Below, piece after piece: positions 1-9,248 of a DNA stretch of 64,000 nt. The stretch's first letter is position 1; every line of letters begins with the position of its first letter. Source of the stretch: Sutcliffiella horikoshii (GTDB taxonomy: Bacteria > Bacillota > Bacilli > Bacillales > Bacillaceae_I); assembly GCA_001636495.1 (NCBI GenBank), contig KV440964.1, positions 2,000,666 to 2,064,665 of the forward strand, written 5' to 3'. The notes under the pieces were generated by a model. The model was not told where the DNA came from and made no database searches. It saw only the letters and a list, made by a program, of their open reading frames with translations. A program made the translations under genes and the position numbers.

Positions 1-866
1 TGAATGATTCCAATACAGAATACCAAATGTACCAAACAGGGGACCTGGATACTTCAGGAGTTCCTGCTGATGTTAGTGAAAAGTTATTTGACGAAGGGAA
101 AGTGAATGTTGGGGAGCAAGCGGGAACCTACTTCTTCCGTTTCGGTGTGGAGCAGGAGCCATTCCAAAATGCCAACATCCGTAAAGCATTCGCAATGGCT
201 GTAAACCAACAGGATATCGTCGACTATATTACAAAAAGAGATGAAGAGCCTGCTAAAGGATTTGTCTCCACAGGATTCACAGATCCATCCGGAAATGACT
301 TCCGCGAAACAAACGGAGATCTTGTATCTTTTAATGCAGAAGAAGCAAAAGCGTTACTAGAAAAAGGGATGGAAGAAGAAGGGTATGAAACATTACCTGA
401 AGTAACATTAACATACAACACAAGTGATGAGCATAAGCGTATCGCTGAAACACTTCAACAAATGTTCAAAGACGATTTGGGAGTAGATGTGAAGCTTGCA
501 AACATGGAATGGAATGTATTCCTTGATGCGCAAAGAAACCTTGAATTCCAATTCTCCCGCAGCTCTTTCTTGGCTGATTATGCAGATCCAATCAACTTCT
601 TAGAGAATTTCCAGACTGGTCATTCCATGAACCGTACCGGCTGGACAAATTCCAAGTATGATGAGTTGATTCAAAATGCTCTTAATGAGGCAGATGAAGC
701 AAAACGATTTGAGTACATGTATGAAGCAGAAAAGGTATTATTTGAAGAAATGCCGATTATTCCACTGTATTTCTACAACCACGTTTATCTACAAAACGAA
801 GCGGTAAAAGGGATTGTCCGTCACCCGGTTGGCTACATCGAACTTAAATGGGCGGATAAAGAGTAA
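1..866 (+). CDS. dppE: Dipeptide/oligopeptide ABC transporter substrate-binding protein, C-terminal part
   Basis: Only the C-terminal part is present; the reading frame is open to the left edge. The visible 288 or so residues look like the second lobe of a cluster C (SBP family 5) extracellular peptide-binding protein: a region beginning NIRKAFAMAVN, typical of the hinge and second lobe, and a terminal segment ending in HPVGYIELKWADKE. The family delivers di- and oligopeptides to a DppBCDF or Opp-type ABC importer on the outer face of the membrane. The ykfABCD genes directly downstream match the B. subtilis dppABCDE-ykfABCD arrangement, so import of cell-wall-derived dipeptides such as L-Ala-D-Glu is the likely role. 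The lipoprotein signal would lie outside the window. The family is clear; the exact subunit name rests on synteny. Confidence 0.85.
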   Translation, partial: NDSNTEYQMYQTGDLDTSGVPADVSEKLFDEGKVNVGEQAGTYFFRFGVEQEPFQNANIRKAFAMAVNQQDIVDYITKRDEEPAKGFVSTGFTDPSGNDFRETNGDLVSFNAEEAKALLEKGMEEEGYETLPEVTLTYNTSDEHKRIAETLQQMFKDDLGVDVKLANMEWNVFLDAQRNLEFQFSRSSFLADYADPINFLENFQTGHSMNRTGWTNSKYDELIQNALNEADEAKRFEYMYEAEKVLFEEMPIIPLYFYNHVYLQNEAVKGIVRHPVGYIELKWADKE

Positions 867-889
867 TTCATTATATGCATTAACTAGAG

Positions 890-915
890 AAGGGTGTTCA
901 CTGAACACCCTTTTC
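890..915 (+). terminator. Rho-independent terminator after the peptide-binding protein
   Basis: AAGGGTGTTC and GAACACCCTT form a perfect 10-bp stem with a 3-nt loop, ending in a short T run. It separates the binding-protein gene from ykfA, so ykfA-D may be expressed by partial read-through or from a promoter in the 85 bases that follow. Confidence 0.75.
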
Positions 916-1001
916 ATTGAAATAGGGATTACATACTGATGAAGCATCACCATACATATACATAGTTGGACGGAAACTATACAGGAGAGGAGTGGCAAAG
1001 A

Positions 1002-1922
1002 ATGAAGCCACTGCGTTTAAAAAAAGGGGACACAGTCGGAATCATCGCTCCTGCAAGCCCCCCGAAACAGGATAAGCTGAAACGTGCACTGCCTTTTTTG
1101 GAAGAAGAACTAGGGTTGAAAATCAAGATGGGCAAGTATGTGGATGCTCCATACGGTTACCTTGCATCCAAAGATGAGCAGAAACTGGAGGATCTGCATG
1201 CGATGTTTCAGGATGAAGAGGTAAAGGCGATTTTCTGTGCATGTGGAGGATTTGGAACAGCAAGAATTGCCTCTGACATAGATTATGACATTATTAAAAA
1301 TAACCCCAAAATCTTCTGGGGGTACAGTGATATCACTTTTTTACATCAGGCATTCTATCAAAATGCCGGTTTAACTTCTTTCCATGGTCCGATGCTGAGT
1401 TCGGATATCGGGCTGGATACCATCCACCCTCTAGCTAAAGCCTATTTTCAGCAGCTGTTTGCACCAACCGAGATGGTTTATACAGAAGAACTTTCCCCAC
1501 TTGAAGTCATGAACGAGGGTATTGCAACCGGAGAGCTGGTTGGCGGAAACCTAACCTTGCTTGTGAGTTCGCTCGGAACTCCGTTTGAACTGGAGACCAA
1601 AGGGAAGATTCTCTTTTTTGAAGATATTGACGAACGACCCTACAAAGTGGACAGAATGCTAAATCAATTGAAAATGGCCGGCAAGTTTGCAGATGCGGAA
1701 GGAATTGTCATTGGCAATTTCCATAACTGTGTACCGGATGAAGGGAAAGCCTCCCTGACCTTGGATGAGGTCATCTCTCAGCATGTAAAAGATGCAGGCA
1801 AACCGACCATGAGCGGCTTCCAATTTGGACACTGCTCTCCAAACATCGCCATTCCGCATGGGGCCAAAGCAGAACTCCATACGTACAACAAGACATTAAC
1901 CATTGAAGCCGGAGTGGAATGA
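1002..1922 (+). CDS. ykfA: LD-carboxypeptidase, peptidase family S66 (YkfA-like)
   Basis: A 306-residue cytosolic serine peptidase of family S66, which removes the terminal D-alanine from L-Ala-D-Glu-meso-A2pm-D-Ala tetrapeptides during murein recycling. The family triad can be placed at Ser109 in GYSD, Glu207 in FFEDIDERP and His277 in QFGHCSP. There is no signal peptide. The ATG at 1002 is chosen because AGGAGAGGAG lies just upstream; an in-frame TTG at 966 would add 12 residues with no ribosome site. The stop is followed by ykfB after 14 bases, so the two genes are co-transcribed. Length is normal for the family. Confidence 0.92.
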   Translation: MKPLRLKKGDTVGIIAPASPPKQDKLKRALPFLEEELGLKIKMGKYVDAPYGYLASKDEQKLEDLHAMFQDEEVKAIFCACGGFGTARIASDIDYDIIKNNPKIFWGYSDITFLHQAFYQNAGLTSFHGPMLSSDIGLDTIHPLAKAYFQQLFAPTEMVYTEELSPLEVMNEGIATGELVGGNLTLLVSSLGTPFELETKGKILFFEDIDERPYKVDRMLNQLKMAGKFADAEGIVIGNFHNCVPDEGKASLTLDEVISQHVKDAGKPTMSGFQFGHCSPNIAIPHGAKAELHTYNKTLTIEAGVE

Positions 1923-1936
1923 AAGGAGCGGGAAAC

Positions 1937-3037
1937 ATGAACATCCAACAAGTCGAGACTTTTCGTACCGCTGTACCTCTATCAAAGCCATTCAAGACTG
2001 CGTTGCGTACGGTGTATGTTGCCGAAGCAGTAGTAGTCAAAATCACCTGTGACAACGGTATGATAGGGTGGGGAGAAGCACCACCAACCCATGTGATCAC
2101 AGGTGACAGCCTGGATAGTGTGGAATACGCCATTCAACAGATTTTAAAGCCAATTCTATTAAATGTAGATCTTCTAAACTATGAACCGCTACTACAAAAA
2201 CTACATAAATCGCTTGTCCGTAATACAAGCGCAAAGGCTGCGGTGGACATGGCCATCTATGACTGCTTGGCACAGCATAGCAGACTGCCTCTGTATCAAT
2301 ATTTGGGAGGAGCCAAATCCCAGCTTGAAACAGACTTCACGGTCAGCGTCAATTCCCCGAAGGAGATGGGGGAGGACGCCTCGCTTTACCTAGAGAGAGG
2401 TTTCCGTGTACTCAAGGTAAAAGTGGGAAAAGACGATATGGCAAGCGATATTGCTAGAATTAGAGAGATCAGAAGTCGTGTAGGAGATGCGGTAGAAATT
2501 CGTCTTGATGCCAACCAGGGGTGGTCTGCCAAGGAGGCGATCCGTGGCATCCGAAAAATGGAAGATTTGGGGTTGAACATCGAGCTCGTCGAACAGCCTG
2601 TTGTCGCCCACGATTTAGAGGGTTTGAAACAAGTTACCGACTCGGTGGAAACACCTATCATGGCGGATGAGAGCATCTTTACACCAGAGCAAGCACTTCA
2701 GGTACTCAAAACGCGCAGTGCAGACCTGATCAATATCAAGCTTATGAAGTCAGGGGGCATCTTTCAGGCGGAGAAGATTAATAGTATGGCAGAAGCCTTT
2801 GGAGTAGAATGCATGGTTGGAAGCATGATTGAAACAAGGCTTGGCATCACAGCAGCGGCTCATTTTGCCGCCAGTAAAAGCAACATCACACGATTTGATT
2901 TCGATGCACCACTCATGCTGGCTGAGGATATCGTAACAGGAGGTATCCTTTATAACGGGCGAATCATAAACTTCCCGGATGCCAATGGATTAGGAATCAC
3001 GGATGTGAAAGTCAAAGGAGGAGTCAGCATTGAGTAA
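1937..3037 (+). CDS. ykfB: L-Ala-D/L-Glu epimerase
   Basis: A 366-residue enolase-superfamily enzyme that interconverts L-Ala-D-Glu and L-Ala-L-Glu, letting cell-wall dipeptide enter normal peptide degradation. The catalytic lysines are at 162 (KVKVG) and 268 (NIKLMKSGG), with metal ligands Asp191, Glu219 and Asp244. These positions agree with the B. subtilis enzyme as I recall it, supporting the start at 1937, which is preceded by AAAGGAG. An upstream in-frame ATG at 1919 overlaps the ykfA stop but lacks a ribosome site. The 3' end overlaps ykfC by 8 bases, a sign of translational coupling in the murein-peptide recycling operon. Confidence 0.95.
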   Translation: MNIQQVETFRTAVPLSKPFKTALRTVYVAEAVVVKITCDNGMIGWGEAPPTHVITGDSLDSVEYAIQQILKPILLNVDLLNYEPLLQKLHKSLVRNTSAKAAVDMAIYDCLAQHSRLPLYQYLGGAKSQLETDFTVSVNSPKEMGEDASLYLERGFRVLKVKVGKDDMASDIARIREIRSRVGDAVEIRLDANQGWSAKEAIRGIRKMEDLGLNIELVEQPVVAHDLEGLKQVTDSVETPIMADESIFTPEQALQVLKTRSADLINIKLMKSGGIFQAEKINSMAEAFGVECMVGSMIETRLGITAAAHFAASKSNITRFDFDAPLMLAEDIVTGGILYNGRIINFPDANGLGITDVKVKGGVSIE

Positions 3038-3956
3038 ATATGTCATAAACGTACCGGTAGCCACCATTTGGACCTCTTATGATTCAGCAAGAAAGCTGGA
3101 TGAAAAAGCTACTTCTAATCCAACTGATATTAGAAGCTGGTTAGATTCGCTTAATTTTGATACAAGATTGGAACTTTGTGATGCCAATCTCATCCAGTCT
3201 CAACTGCTTTACGGGCAGGAAGTTCTGATCCTGGAAGAAAAAGAAAACTATTATCATATAATTGCCTTGACCCAAGGTTCCTCAAAGGATGAAAGGGGAT
3301 ATCCTGGCTGGGTACCGAAATGTCAGATTGCAAAAGTGGCAGAATGGAAGCTTGCCGAGGGTCCTGTGGCAGTCGTAACAAGTAACCTTGCCCTTTTATT
3401 TTCCACAACGGGCGAGAAGGAGTTACTGGAGCTTAGCTTTCAAACCATTTTACCAGTGGTGGAAAAAAGAGAGGGTACAGTAAAGGTCACCCTTCCGGAT
3501 GGAACTTTCGGAGTTCTGAGGGATAGTGATACTTCTGTCTATGATGCTCTATCCGCCATTCCGAAGGGTGCTGGCGCAGATATCGTCCGTACAGGTGAAA
3601 GATTCATCGACCTCCCATATTTATGGGGTGGCATGAGTGGCTATGGCATGGATTGTTCCGGCTTCAGCTACACGATGTGCAAAGCAAACGGTTATATCAT
3701 TCCACGAGATGCCCATGATCAGGCAAAAGAGGGAGTGGAAGTGCCGTTGGATGCCTTAGAGCCTGGTGACCTTCTGTTCTTTGCTTATGAAGAAGGAAAG
3801 GGAAAACTTCACCACGTTGGAATCTACTATGGTGACGGCAAACTCTTACACTCACCCAAAACAGGCAGGGATATTGAGATTCTACCTATGGAAAACACTA
3901 TCTATGAAAAAGAACTATGTGCAGCAAGAAGGTACTGGCAGAAGGATGGGGAATAA
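3030..3956 (+). CDS. ykfC: Gamma-D-glutamyl-L-diamino acid endopeptidase, NlpC/P60 family
   Basis: A 308-residue cysteine peptidase that cuts the gamma-D-Glu-diamino acid bond of murein tripeptides, releasing L-Ala-D-Glu for YkfB. The N-terminal 170 or so residues look like SH3b-type domains. The C-terminal NlpC/P60 domain has Cys209 in GMDCSGFS, a His in LHHVGIYYG and a third polar residue in LLHSPKTG. No signal peptide is present, consistent with a cytosolic recycling enzyme. The start is TTG with AAAGGAGG seven to ten bases upstream, inside the end of ykfB. The gene sits between epimerase and ATPase genes as in B. subtilis. Confidence 0.93.
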   Translation: MSKYVINVPVATIWTSYDSARKLDEKATSNPTDIRSWLDSLNFDTRLELCDANLIQSQLLYGQEVLILEEKENYYHIIALTQGSSKDERGYPGWVPKCQIAKVAEWKLAEGPVAVVTSNLALLFSTTGEKELLELSFQTILPVVEKREGTVKVTLPDGTFGVLRDSDTSVYDALSAIPKGAGADIVRTGERFIDLPYLWGGMSGYGMDCSGFSYTMCKANGYIIPRDAHDQAKEGVEVPLDALEPGDLLFFAYEEGKGKLHHVGIYYGDGKLLHSPKTGRDIEILPMENTIYEKELCAARRYWQKDGE

Positions 3957-3958
3957 AC

Positions 3959-4978
3959 ATGCAAAAGAAACTACTTCAAGTGAAAAATCTGCAGAAATAT
4001 TTCTTTCTGGGGAAAAATCAGACCCTGAAAGCGGTCGACAACGTCTCTTTTGATATCTATCAGGGAGAAACCTTTGGCCTTGTCGGAGAATCCGGATGCG
4101 GGAAATCGACCACCGGACGGACCATCATCGGCCTTTATGGAAAAACTTCCGGTGAAGTGAATTTTAAAGGGAAAGATGTTCACAACCTGACCGAGAAGGA
4201 GAAGTTTGCCTTTCACCGGAACATGCAAATGATTTTCCAGGATCCTTATGCTTCTTTAAATCCACGCTCCACGGTAAAAGAAATCATTGCCGAGCCGATG
4301 GAAGTGCATGGAATCTATAAAAATAACAAAGAGCGCACAGAAAAGGTCTATCAACTATTGGAGGATGTGGGACTAAACCGCGAGCATGCCAACCGTTACC
4401 CTCATGAATTCAGTGGGGGACAAAGGCAGCGAATCGGAATTGCCCGTGCGTTGGCATTGAACCCCGATTTCATCATTGCTGATGAGCCAATATCTGCATT
4501 GGATGTATCCGTCCAGGCACAAGTTGTGAATTTAATGAAGCGGCTCCAGAAAGAAAAAGGATTAACCTATCTGTTTATCGCCCATGACCTCTCCATGGTA
4601 AAACATATCAGTGATCGTATAGGGGTTATGTATCTCGGGAAAATGATGGAATTGACGGAAAGTAAGGCACTTTATAAGAAGCCGCTGCACCCCTATACAC
4701 AAGCTTTGTTGTCCGCAATACCAATTCCAGATCCAGATGTGGAAGACAGACGGGAAAGGCAAATTGTCCAAGGGGAGATACCAAGCCCAATCAACCCGCC
4801 AAGTGGTTGTGTGTTCCGTACCCGCTGCCCACATGCGATGGAAGCTTGCAGTAAAACGGTACCTGAGTGGCAGGAAGTGGAAGAGCTCCATTATGTGGCA
4901 TGCCATTTATATAACGAAAAGATTGTAGGACCTGATAAGGTAAGAGAAATGGTGGCAAGTGCGCATGATGGGAACTGA
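3959..4978 (+). CDS. ykfD: Oligopeptide/dipeptide ABC transporter ATPase
   Basis: A 339-residue OppF/DppF-type nucleotide-binding subunit that powers peptide import at the inner face of the membrane. It shows Walker [10 protein letters not shown], signature [15 protein letters not shown], Walker [14 protein letters not shown] and the C-terminal oligopeptide-transport extension with the Cys-rich segment [15 protein letters not shown] that is typical of this subfamily. The ATG at 3959 lies two bases after the ykfC stop behind GGATGGGG; a longer frame from 3917 would overlap ykfC and has no ribosome site. It likely pairs with the Dpp permeases encoded to the left of the window. Confidence 0.93.
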   Translation: MQKKLLQVKNLQKYFFLGKNQTLKAVDNVSFDIYQGETFGLVGESGCGKSTTGRTIIGLYGKTSGEVNFKGKDVHNLTEKEKFAFHRNMQMIFQDPYASLNPRSTVKEIIAEPMEVHGIYKNNKERTEKVYQLLEDVGLNREHANRYPHEFSGGQRQRIGIARALALNPDFIIADEPISALDVSVQAQVVNLMKRLQKEKGLTYLFIAHDLSMVKHISDRIGVMYLGKMMELTESKALYKKPLHPYTQALLSAIPIPDPDVEDRRERQIVQGEIPSPINPPSGCVFRTRCPHAMEACSKTVPEWQEVEELHYVACHLYNEKIVGPDKVREMVASAHDGN

Positions 4979-5780
4979 TGCAAAACTGATGAAGCTGAAG
5001 GAACGTGTCCAGGCGGTGGTGGATTCCACTGCCGGGCACGTTAGTTTTGTGTTGGAGGACGATTATGGTCAGCATCTGGAAATGGATGGTTGTACCCAGA
5101 AAAAGGCGGCAAGTTTGATAAAAATCCCTATATTGTTAGCTACATTTAAACAGGTAGAACATGGCCGTCTGAAACTTTCCGACAGGTTCACGATAAATGT
5201 GGAAAGTCGCGTCGGTGGAGCAGGTGTCATTGCACAATTGGATAGTGAGACGGATTTTACATTATGGGACTTGTTGACACTGATGATTACCGTATCGGAT
5301 AATACTGCGACAAATAAGGTGATAGATATTTTGGGAATGGATGCTGTGAACGAGTTCTGTGCGAAGTACGGTTTGAGCAGAACGAAACTTGAGCGGAAAA
5401 TGATGGACTTTAAAGCGGCAGCTGTAGGGTTTGAGAACAGAACAAGTGCAAGGGATATGGTGGCGTGTCTCAAGCTTCTCTTAAACAGCAGGTCAGATAT
5501 ATTTACGGAGGAGAGTAGACAGCAGATGTTGGTAATTCTTCAAGGTCAGCAGCTTTTGGATAAGCTGCCATTCTACATGAATCTTGATTCGGTGAAGGTT
5601 GCCAACAAGACTGGTGAACTGCCGGGTGTGGAGCATGATTGCGGAATTGTTACCCTTGGAGAGAAGAAGCTGATGGTAGCAGTTCTTGTCGATGACCTGT
5701 TTACTAACTCTATGGGTAAAAGGGCTATACAGGAGATTGGCAGGTTAGTGGAGGAATATATGAGAGGTTCCTGTTCTTAG
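4965..5780 (+). CDS. Class A beta-lactamase-like serine hydrolase, apparently cytosolic
   Basis: About 271 residues of the class A beta-lactamase/transpeptidase fold. The SxxK motif is in SLIKIP, an SDN motif is in TVSDNTATN, and the KTG motif is in ANKTGELPG. There is no signal peptide or lipobox, whereas true secreted beta-lactamases have one. The start is ambiguous: GTG 4959, ATG 4965 and ATG 4968 are in frame, and GGTGG at 4951 best serves 4965. It overlaps the end of ykfD, so it belongs to the same transcript. That context suggests a substrate related to murein peptides inside the cell, but this is inference. Plain beta-lactam resistance is less likely given its location. Confidence 0.8.
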   Translation: MMGTDAKLMKLKERVQAVVDSTAGHVSFVLEDDYGQHLEMDGCTQKKAASLIKIPILLATFKQVEHGRLKLSDRFTINVESRVGGAGVIAQLDSETDFTLWDLLTLMITVSDNTATNKVIDILGMDAVNEFCAKYGLSRTKLERKMMDFKAAAVGFENRTSARDMVACLKLLLNSRSDIFTEESRQQMLVILQGQQLLDKLPFYMNLDSVKVANKTGELPGVEHDCGIVTLGEKKLMVAVLVDDLFTNSMGKRAIQEIGRLVEEYMRGSCS

Positions 5781-5794
5781 TCAAGAGTAGGATC

Positions 5795-5821
5795 TTTTTA
5801 TTTTTTTGAAAAAAATAAAAA
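5795..5821. repeat. Perfect A/T palindrome after the ykf operon
   Basis: Thirteen bases of T/A (TTTTTATTTTTTT) are followed by one G and their exact reverse complement. The structure starts 14 bases after the stop codon at 5780. It has no GC stem, so it is a poor classical terminator, but a T-rich hairpin could still end transcripts on either strand. Confidence 0.6.
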
Positions 5822-6053
5822 TAATTGAAGGAATCTGTCAATCTGTGTAGAAAAATATTAAAGCAGGGAATTTTTTGGAAAGGAGTACTTGTTTCGACCT
5901 TAATATCTTGAGCCTGCGAAATGTAAGCTTCAATCTTGACCCATATCCCAGCAACAACACGACCCTCAACCCACATTTCAACCTTTGCATCAGGCCACCC
6001 AAGCTCACCCTCTCCCACCTAAAATACAGACCAACACAATAATGAGGTGACAA
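5822..6053. other. Non-coding leader of comGA, with a CACC/GACC-rich stretch
   Basis: I see no gene here. Between about 5890 and 6020 the plus strand is unusually rich in C and A, with GACC, AACC or CACC recurring at 5896, 5938, 5961, 5980 and 5996. The minus strand is open for 97 codons, but without a ribosome site or recognisable protein. The ribosome site of comGA (GAGGTG) closes the region. Confidence 0.5.
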
Positions 6054-7121
6054 ATGAATATTGAAAAAAAGTGTGAAGAAATTGTTCGCCAAGCTATACG
6101 TTTACGTGTATCTGATATTCACATCAAACCACTTGAAGCGTCCGCGAAAGTACTATTCCGCCTGGACCACTACCTCTATGACCAAGAAGACCTACCTCTT
6201 GATATTTATGAACGAATGCTCTCCCACCTTAAATTCCAAGCAGAAATGGACATAGGTGAGACAAGAAAACCCCAAAACGGCGCATTACACCTTTATCTTG
6301 ACTCCAAACAAATCAACCTGCGACTCTCGACCTTGCCTACAGTGAACCAGGAAAGCCTGGTTATTAGAATCCTCCCGCACGATGACAGCCATTTCCCTTT
6401 GAAACGTCTATCCTTATTTCCGAACTCTACCAGAAAACTATTTTCATTAATGAAGCATTCCCACGGCCTCGTTCTGTTTACAGGACCGACCGGCTCTGGC
6501 AAGACAACTACTTTGTATTCGATTTTGGAAGAATCAAAAGGGTTGTTGCAACGGAATATCATTACGCTTGAAGATCCGGTGGAGCGAAGAAGCAGGCATG
6601 TCCTGCAAGTGCAGGTGAATGAAAAGGCGGGAATAACCTATGCGGCGGGCTTGAAGGCTATTCTCAGGCATGATCCAGATATTATCATGGTCGGGGAAAT
6701 AAGGGATGAGGAAACTGCAAAAATTGCCATAAGGGCCGCGTTAACGGGCCATTTGGTGTTAAGCACCTTGCATACGAGGGATGCAAAAGGGGCCGTTCAT
6801 CGCCTGTTGGAGTTCGGAGTCACTCAACAGGAGTTGGAGCAGACATTGATTGCCATATCGGCGCAAAGACTGGTGGAATTGAAATGTCCATTTTGCCAAG
6901 GGGACTGTACGTCTTTCTGCAGGAAATACCGGCATCATCGTTTGGCCAGTGTATATGAACTTTTATATGGCCGCGAGCTGTCCATGGTGATGGAGGAGTG
7001 TAAGGGGGCAAATGTGGAATTAAGCTATCCCACATTAAAGGAAGTGATTAAAAAGGGGATTGCACTCGGGTTCATTCATCAAAGGGAATACGAAAAATGG
7101 GTGAATGATGGGAAAGGGTAA
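6054..7121 (+). CDS. comGA: Competence traffic ATPase ComGA
   Basis: A 355-residue GspE/PilB-type secretion ATPase that drives assembly of the ComG pseudopilus for DNA uptake at the cytoplasmic face of the membrane. It has Walker A GPTGSGKTTTLYS, an Asp box region DPVERRSR, Walker B DPDIIMVGEIRDEET and a His box TGHLVLSTLHTRDA. A CxxC pair (CPFCQGDC) follows near residue 285, in the zinc-knuckle position of the family. GAGGTGACAA precedes the ATG. It is the first gene of the seven-gene comG operon; comGB starts 17 bases before its stop. Confidence 0.95.
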   Translation: MNIEKKCEEIVRQAIRLRVSDIHIKPLEASAKVLFRLDHYLYDQEDLPLDIYERMLSHLKFQAEMDIGETRKPQNGALHLYLDSKQINLRLSTLPTVNQESLVIRILPHDDSHFPLKRLSLFPNSTRKLFSLMKHSHGLVLFTGPTGSGKTTTLYSILEESKGLLQRNIITLEDPVERRSRHVLQVQVNEKAGITYAAGLKAILRHDPDIIMVGEIRDEETAKIAIRAALTGHLVLSTLHTRDAKGAVHRLLEFGVTQQELEQTLIAISAQRLVELKCPFCQGDCTSFCRKYRHHRLASVYELLYGRELSMVMEECKGANVELSYPTLKEVIKKGIALGFIHQREYEKWVNDGKG

Positions 7122-8145
7122 TACGGGCTGGCCGCTAAAAGTTCAGGAGGATTTCCTGAAAAGGATGGGAGACCTCTATTACAATGGGTACTCCCTGATG
7201 GAAGCGTTGGAATTGATGAGCATCCATTTTGAAGCGGATAAAAAAAGAAGGTTGCTAAATGCCATACAAGAGTTGAAAAGTGGGTACAGTGTTCATGAAG
7301 TTTTAGAAGGACTGCATTTCAATCAGGATATTTTGTCTCTGCTATTCTTTTCCCAGAAGCATGGAAATCTTGGGCAGGCTTTTCGATCAGGAGGAGCACT
7401 ACTGGAGAGGAAGCGGTATTACCGGGAAAGAATCTTCTCCATTCTCAGGTATCCTGTCATGCTACTGTTTCTGGTGATCATTATGCTTGTCTTTGTTCAA
7501 ATGATTCTGCTTCCGCAATTTCATCTGCTATTTTCACAGATGAATATTTCCTTAAGTCCGGTCATATCAGTATTTTTCTTTTTGGTAGTCCATATTCCAA
7601 TGGTACTGATAGGATCTGTTGTCGGGTTCTTTGCTGTCTACAGCACATATAAAGTCTATGAAAAAAGATTGCTGCCATCTCAAAAGGTGGATTTACTTTT
7701 AAAGTTTCCTCTCATCAAAACCTTTCTCTCCCTACATTATTCTCATTATTTCACTCAACAATTAAGCAGTTTGCTTTTAAGTGGTTTAACGATCAATGAG
7801 GCTATATCTGTCTTCGAGCAACAACGCTACCATTCTTTTTTCCATTCGAAAGCAAAAGAATTTCGAAACCGTTTGGTGGAAGGGGAGAAATTGGAGAAGT
7901 TGGTTGAAAGCGAGAAAGTATTCGTGGAGGGGTTGGATGTCGTTATAATGCACGGGCAAAAGAATGGCAGGTTGGGACAGGAGCTTGATCAGTACAGCAA
8001 GCTTCTGTTGGTGAAAATGCAGGAGAAGAGCGAAAAGCTGTTGGGCAGAATTCAGCCTGTTCTATTTTTAGGGATCGGGTCATTTGTTTTTGTGTTATAT
8101 CTTTGTATTTTCATTCCGATGTTTCAACTATTAGGAGGATTATAG
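7105..8145 (+). CDS. comGB: Competence pseudopilus platform protein ComGB
   Basis: A 346-residue GspF/PilC-type polytopic membrane protein that forms the inner-membrane platform for the ComG pseudopilus. Two homologous cytosolic helical segments alternate with hydrophobic stretches at about residues 115-140, 155-180 and 320-345. The sequence around GHLGQAF-like motifs (KHGNLGQAF and KNGRLGQEL) is the duplicated GspF signature. It overlaps comGA by 17 bases and is followed immediately by comGC, so it is translated as part of the operon. Confidence 0.93.
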   Translation: MMGKGNTGWPLKVQEDFLKRMGDLYYNGYSLMEALELMSIHFEADKKRRLLNAIQELKSGYSVHEVLEGLHFNQDILSLLFFSQKHGNLGQAFRSGGALLERKRYYRERIFSILRYPVMLLFLVIIMLVFVQMILLPQFHLLFSQMNISLSPVISVFFFLVVHIPMVLIGSVVGFFAVYSTYKVYEKRLLPSQKVDLLLKFPLIKTFLSLHYSHYFTQQLSSLLLSGLTINEAISVFEQQRYHSFFHSKAKEFRNRLVEGEKLEKLVESEKVFVEGLDVVIMHGQKNGRLGQELDQYSKLLLVKMQEKSEKLLGRIQPVLFLGIGSFVFVLYLCIFIPMFQLLGGL

Positions 8146-8484
8146 ATGAAAAAGATATTAATGGATGAACGTGGATTTACGTTGGTGGAAATGCTTCTGG
8201 TCATGCTGGTTATCACTGTATTGCTTTTAATTATGATTCCGAATGTAACAAAGAACTCCAGTATCATCGGAGATAAAGGATGCGATGCCCTGCTCAGCAT
8301 GGTAGATGCCCAGATACAGGCATACCGATTGGATACAGGATCCCAACCGGGATCCATCAATGATCTGAATACGTCAGATTATCTGGAAGACCGGTTTGAT
8401 GAAGAAACCGGCACATTGAACTGTCCGAACGGAAGCACCATCACTATTGTCAATAATAAGGCGAAAGCAAATGGTGGGGAATAG
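8146..8484 (+). CDS. comGC: Major competence pseudopilin ComGC
   Basis: A 112-residue prepilin, the main subunit of the competence pseudopilus. The short basic leader ends at the prepilin peptidase site RG-FTLVEM, followed by a long hydrophobic helix. Two cysteines (GDKGCDALL and TLNCPNG) fit the intramolecular disulfide known for ComGC. AGGAGG lies seven bases before the ATG. The maturation enzyme ComC is not in this window. Confidence 0.95.
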   Translation: MKKILMDERGFTLVEMLLVMLVITVLLLIMIPNVTKNSSIIGDKGCDALLSMVDAQIQAYRLDTGSQPGSINDLNTSDYLEDRFDEETGTLNCPNGSTITIVNNKAKANGGE

Positions 8485-8929
8485 ATTTTTGGACGCTAGA
8501 GGCTATACACTTATGGAATCACTTTTGGTTCTCTCTTTAGTCTCCATCATTCTGTCCGTGACCATCCTCAATCTAACTGCTACCAGCGATAAAAAACTTG
8601 GAGAGCAATTCAGCGAACAATTGAGCAATGATCTCCTATTTGCACAACAATATGCCCTAAGTACAAAAAATAGCGTCCATATCATCTTTACACCAAAGGA
8701 CAACTATTACCGTATCCGGGCAGGAAACTTTCAGATTCAAGAGCTGATTTATAGGGAATACCATCGGGATATAAGGATTGAACCCCGTACGATGGGGGAA
8801 CGGATCACTTACAATGGTAATGGAAGTATTAATAAATCCGGAGCAATAGGGATTTATGTGGACGGTATGGAGAATTACCAATACGTTTTTACTCTTGGAA
8901 AAGGGCGTTTCTATGTGGAAAAACGCTAA
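8471..8929 (+). CDS. comGD: Minor competence pseudopilin ComGD
   Basis: A 152-residue minor prepilin with a cleavage site at RG-YTLMES and a following transmembrane helix. The ATG at 8471 overlaps the last 14 bases of comGC, which suits a translationally coupled operon; a TTG at 8447 in the same frame would add eight residues and lies deeper in comGC. The rest of the protein is the variable beta domain of type II pseudopilins. Identity rests on the prepilin motif plus position in the operon. Confidence 0.9.
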   Translation: MVGNRFLDARGYTLMESLLVLSLVSIILSVTILNLTATSDKKLGEQFSEQLSNDLLFAQQYALSTKNSVHIIFTPKDNYYRIRAGNFQIQELIYREYHRDIRIEPRTMGERITYNGNGSINKSGAIGIYVDGMENYQYVFTLGKGRFYVEKR

Positions 8930-9248
8930 AGGATTTACACTAGTAGAAGTCCTAGGGGCAATGGTGGTCTGGATGGTAATTGCTTCACTCCTTCTTCCGG
9001 GGATTGTGAGACTGAATCAAGAACGTAAAGGTTTTATTTTAGAGCAGCAGGCAAGGTTCGTTTTAACTTTGGAACTGGACCAGATTCGACTGGAAGCGAA
9101 TCTGGTTGACGGCAAAACTGTTAATAGGAATGGGACTGACTATAGATTGACATTAGACGAAGGAAGCAAGCCAAACATACTGTGTGTTTCTTATACAGAT
9201 TATAGGTTGTTAGAACAAGAAAGATGTGTTTATGTTTATCTTCCTTAA
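8913..9248 (+). CDS. comGE: Minor competence pseudopilin ComGE
   Basis: A 111-residue protein starting with MWKNAKGFTLVEVLGAM, a prepilin cleavage site (KG-FTLVE) and hydrophobic helix. The ATG at 8913 follows GGAAAAGGGCG and overlaps the end of comGD by 17 bases. The longer frame from 8856 would place 19 residues in front of an otherwise ideal prepilin leader, so it is rejected. The call as ComGE depends on operon order. Confidence 0.88.
   Translation: MWKNAKGFTLVEVLGAMVVWMVIASLLLPGIVRLNQERKGFILEQQARFVLTLELDQIRLEANLVDGKTVNRNGTDYRLTLDEGSKPNILCVSYTDYRLLEQERCVYVYLP

Noticed and set aside
5725-6018. 97-codon minus-strand ORF before comGA
   Set aside because: No ribosome site, low-complexity pattern, overlaps the end of the serine hydrolase gene on the other strand.
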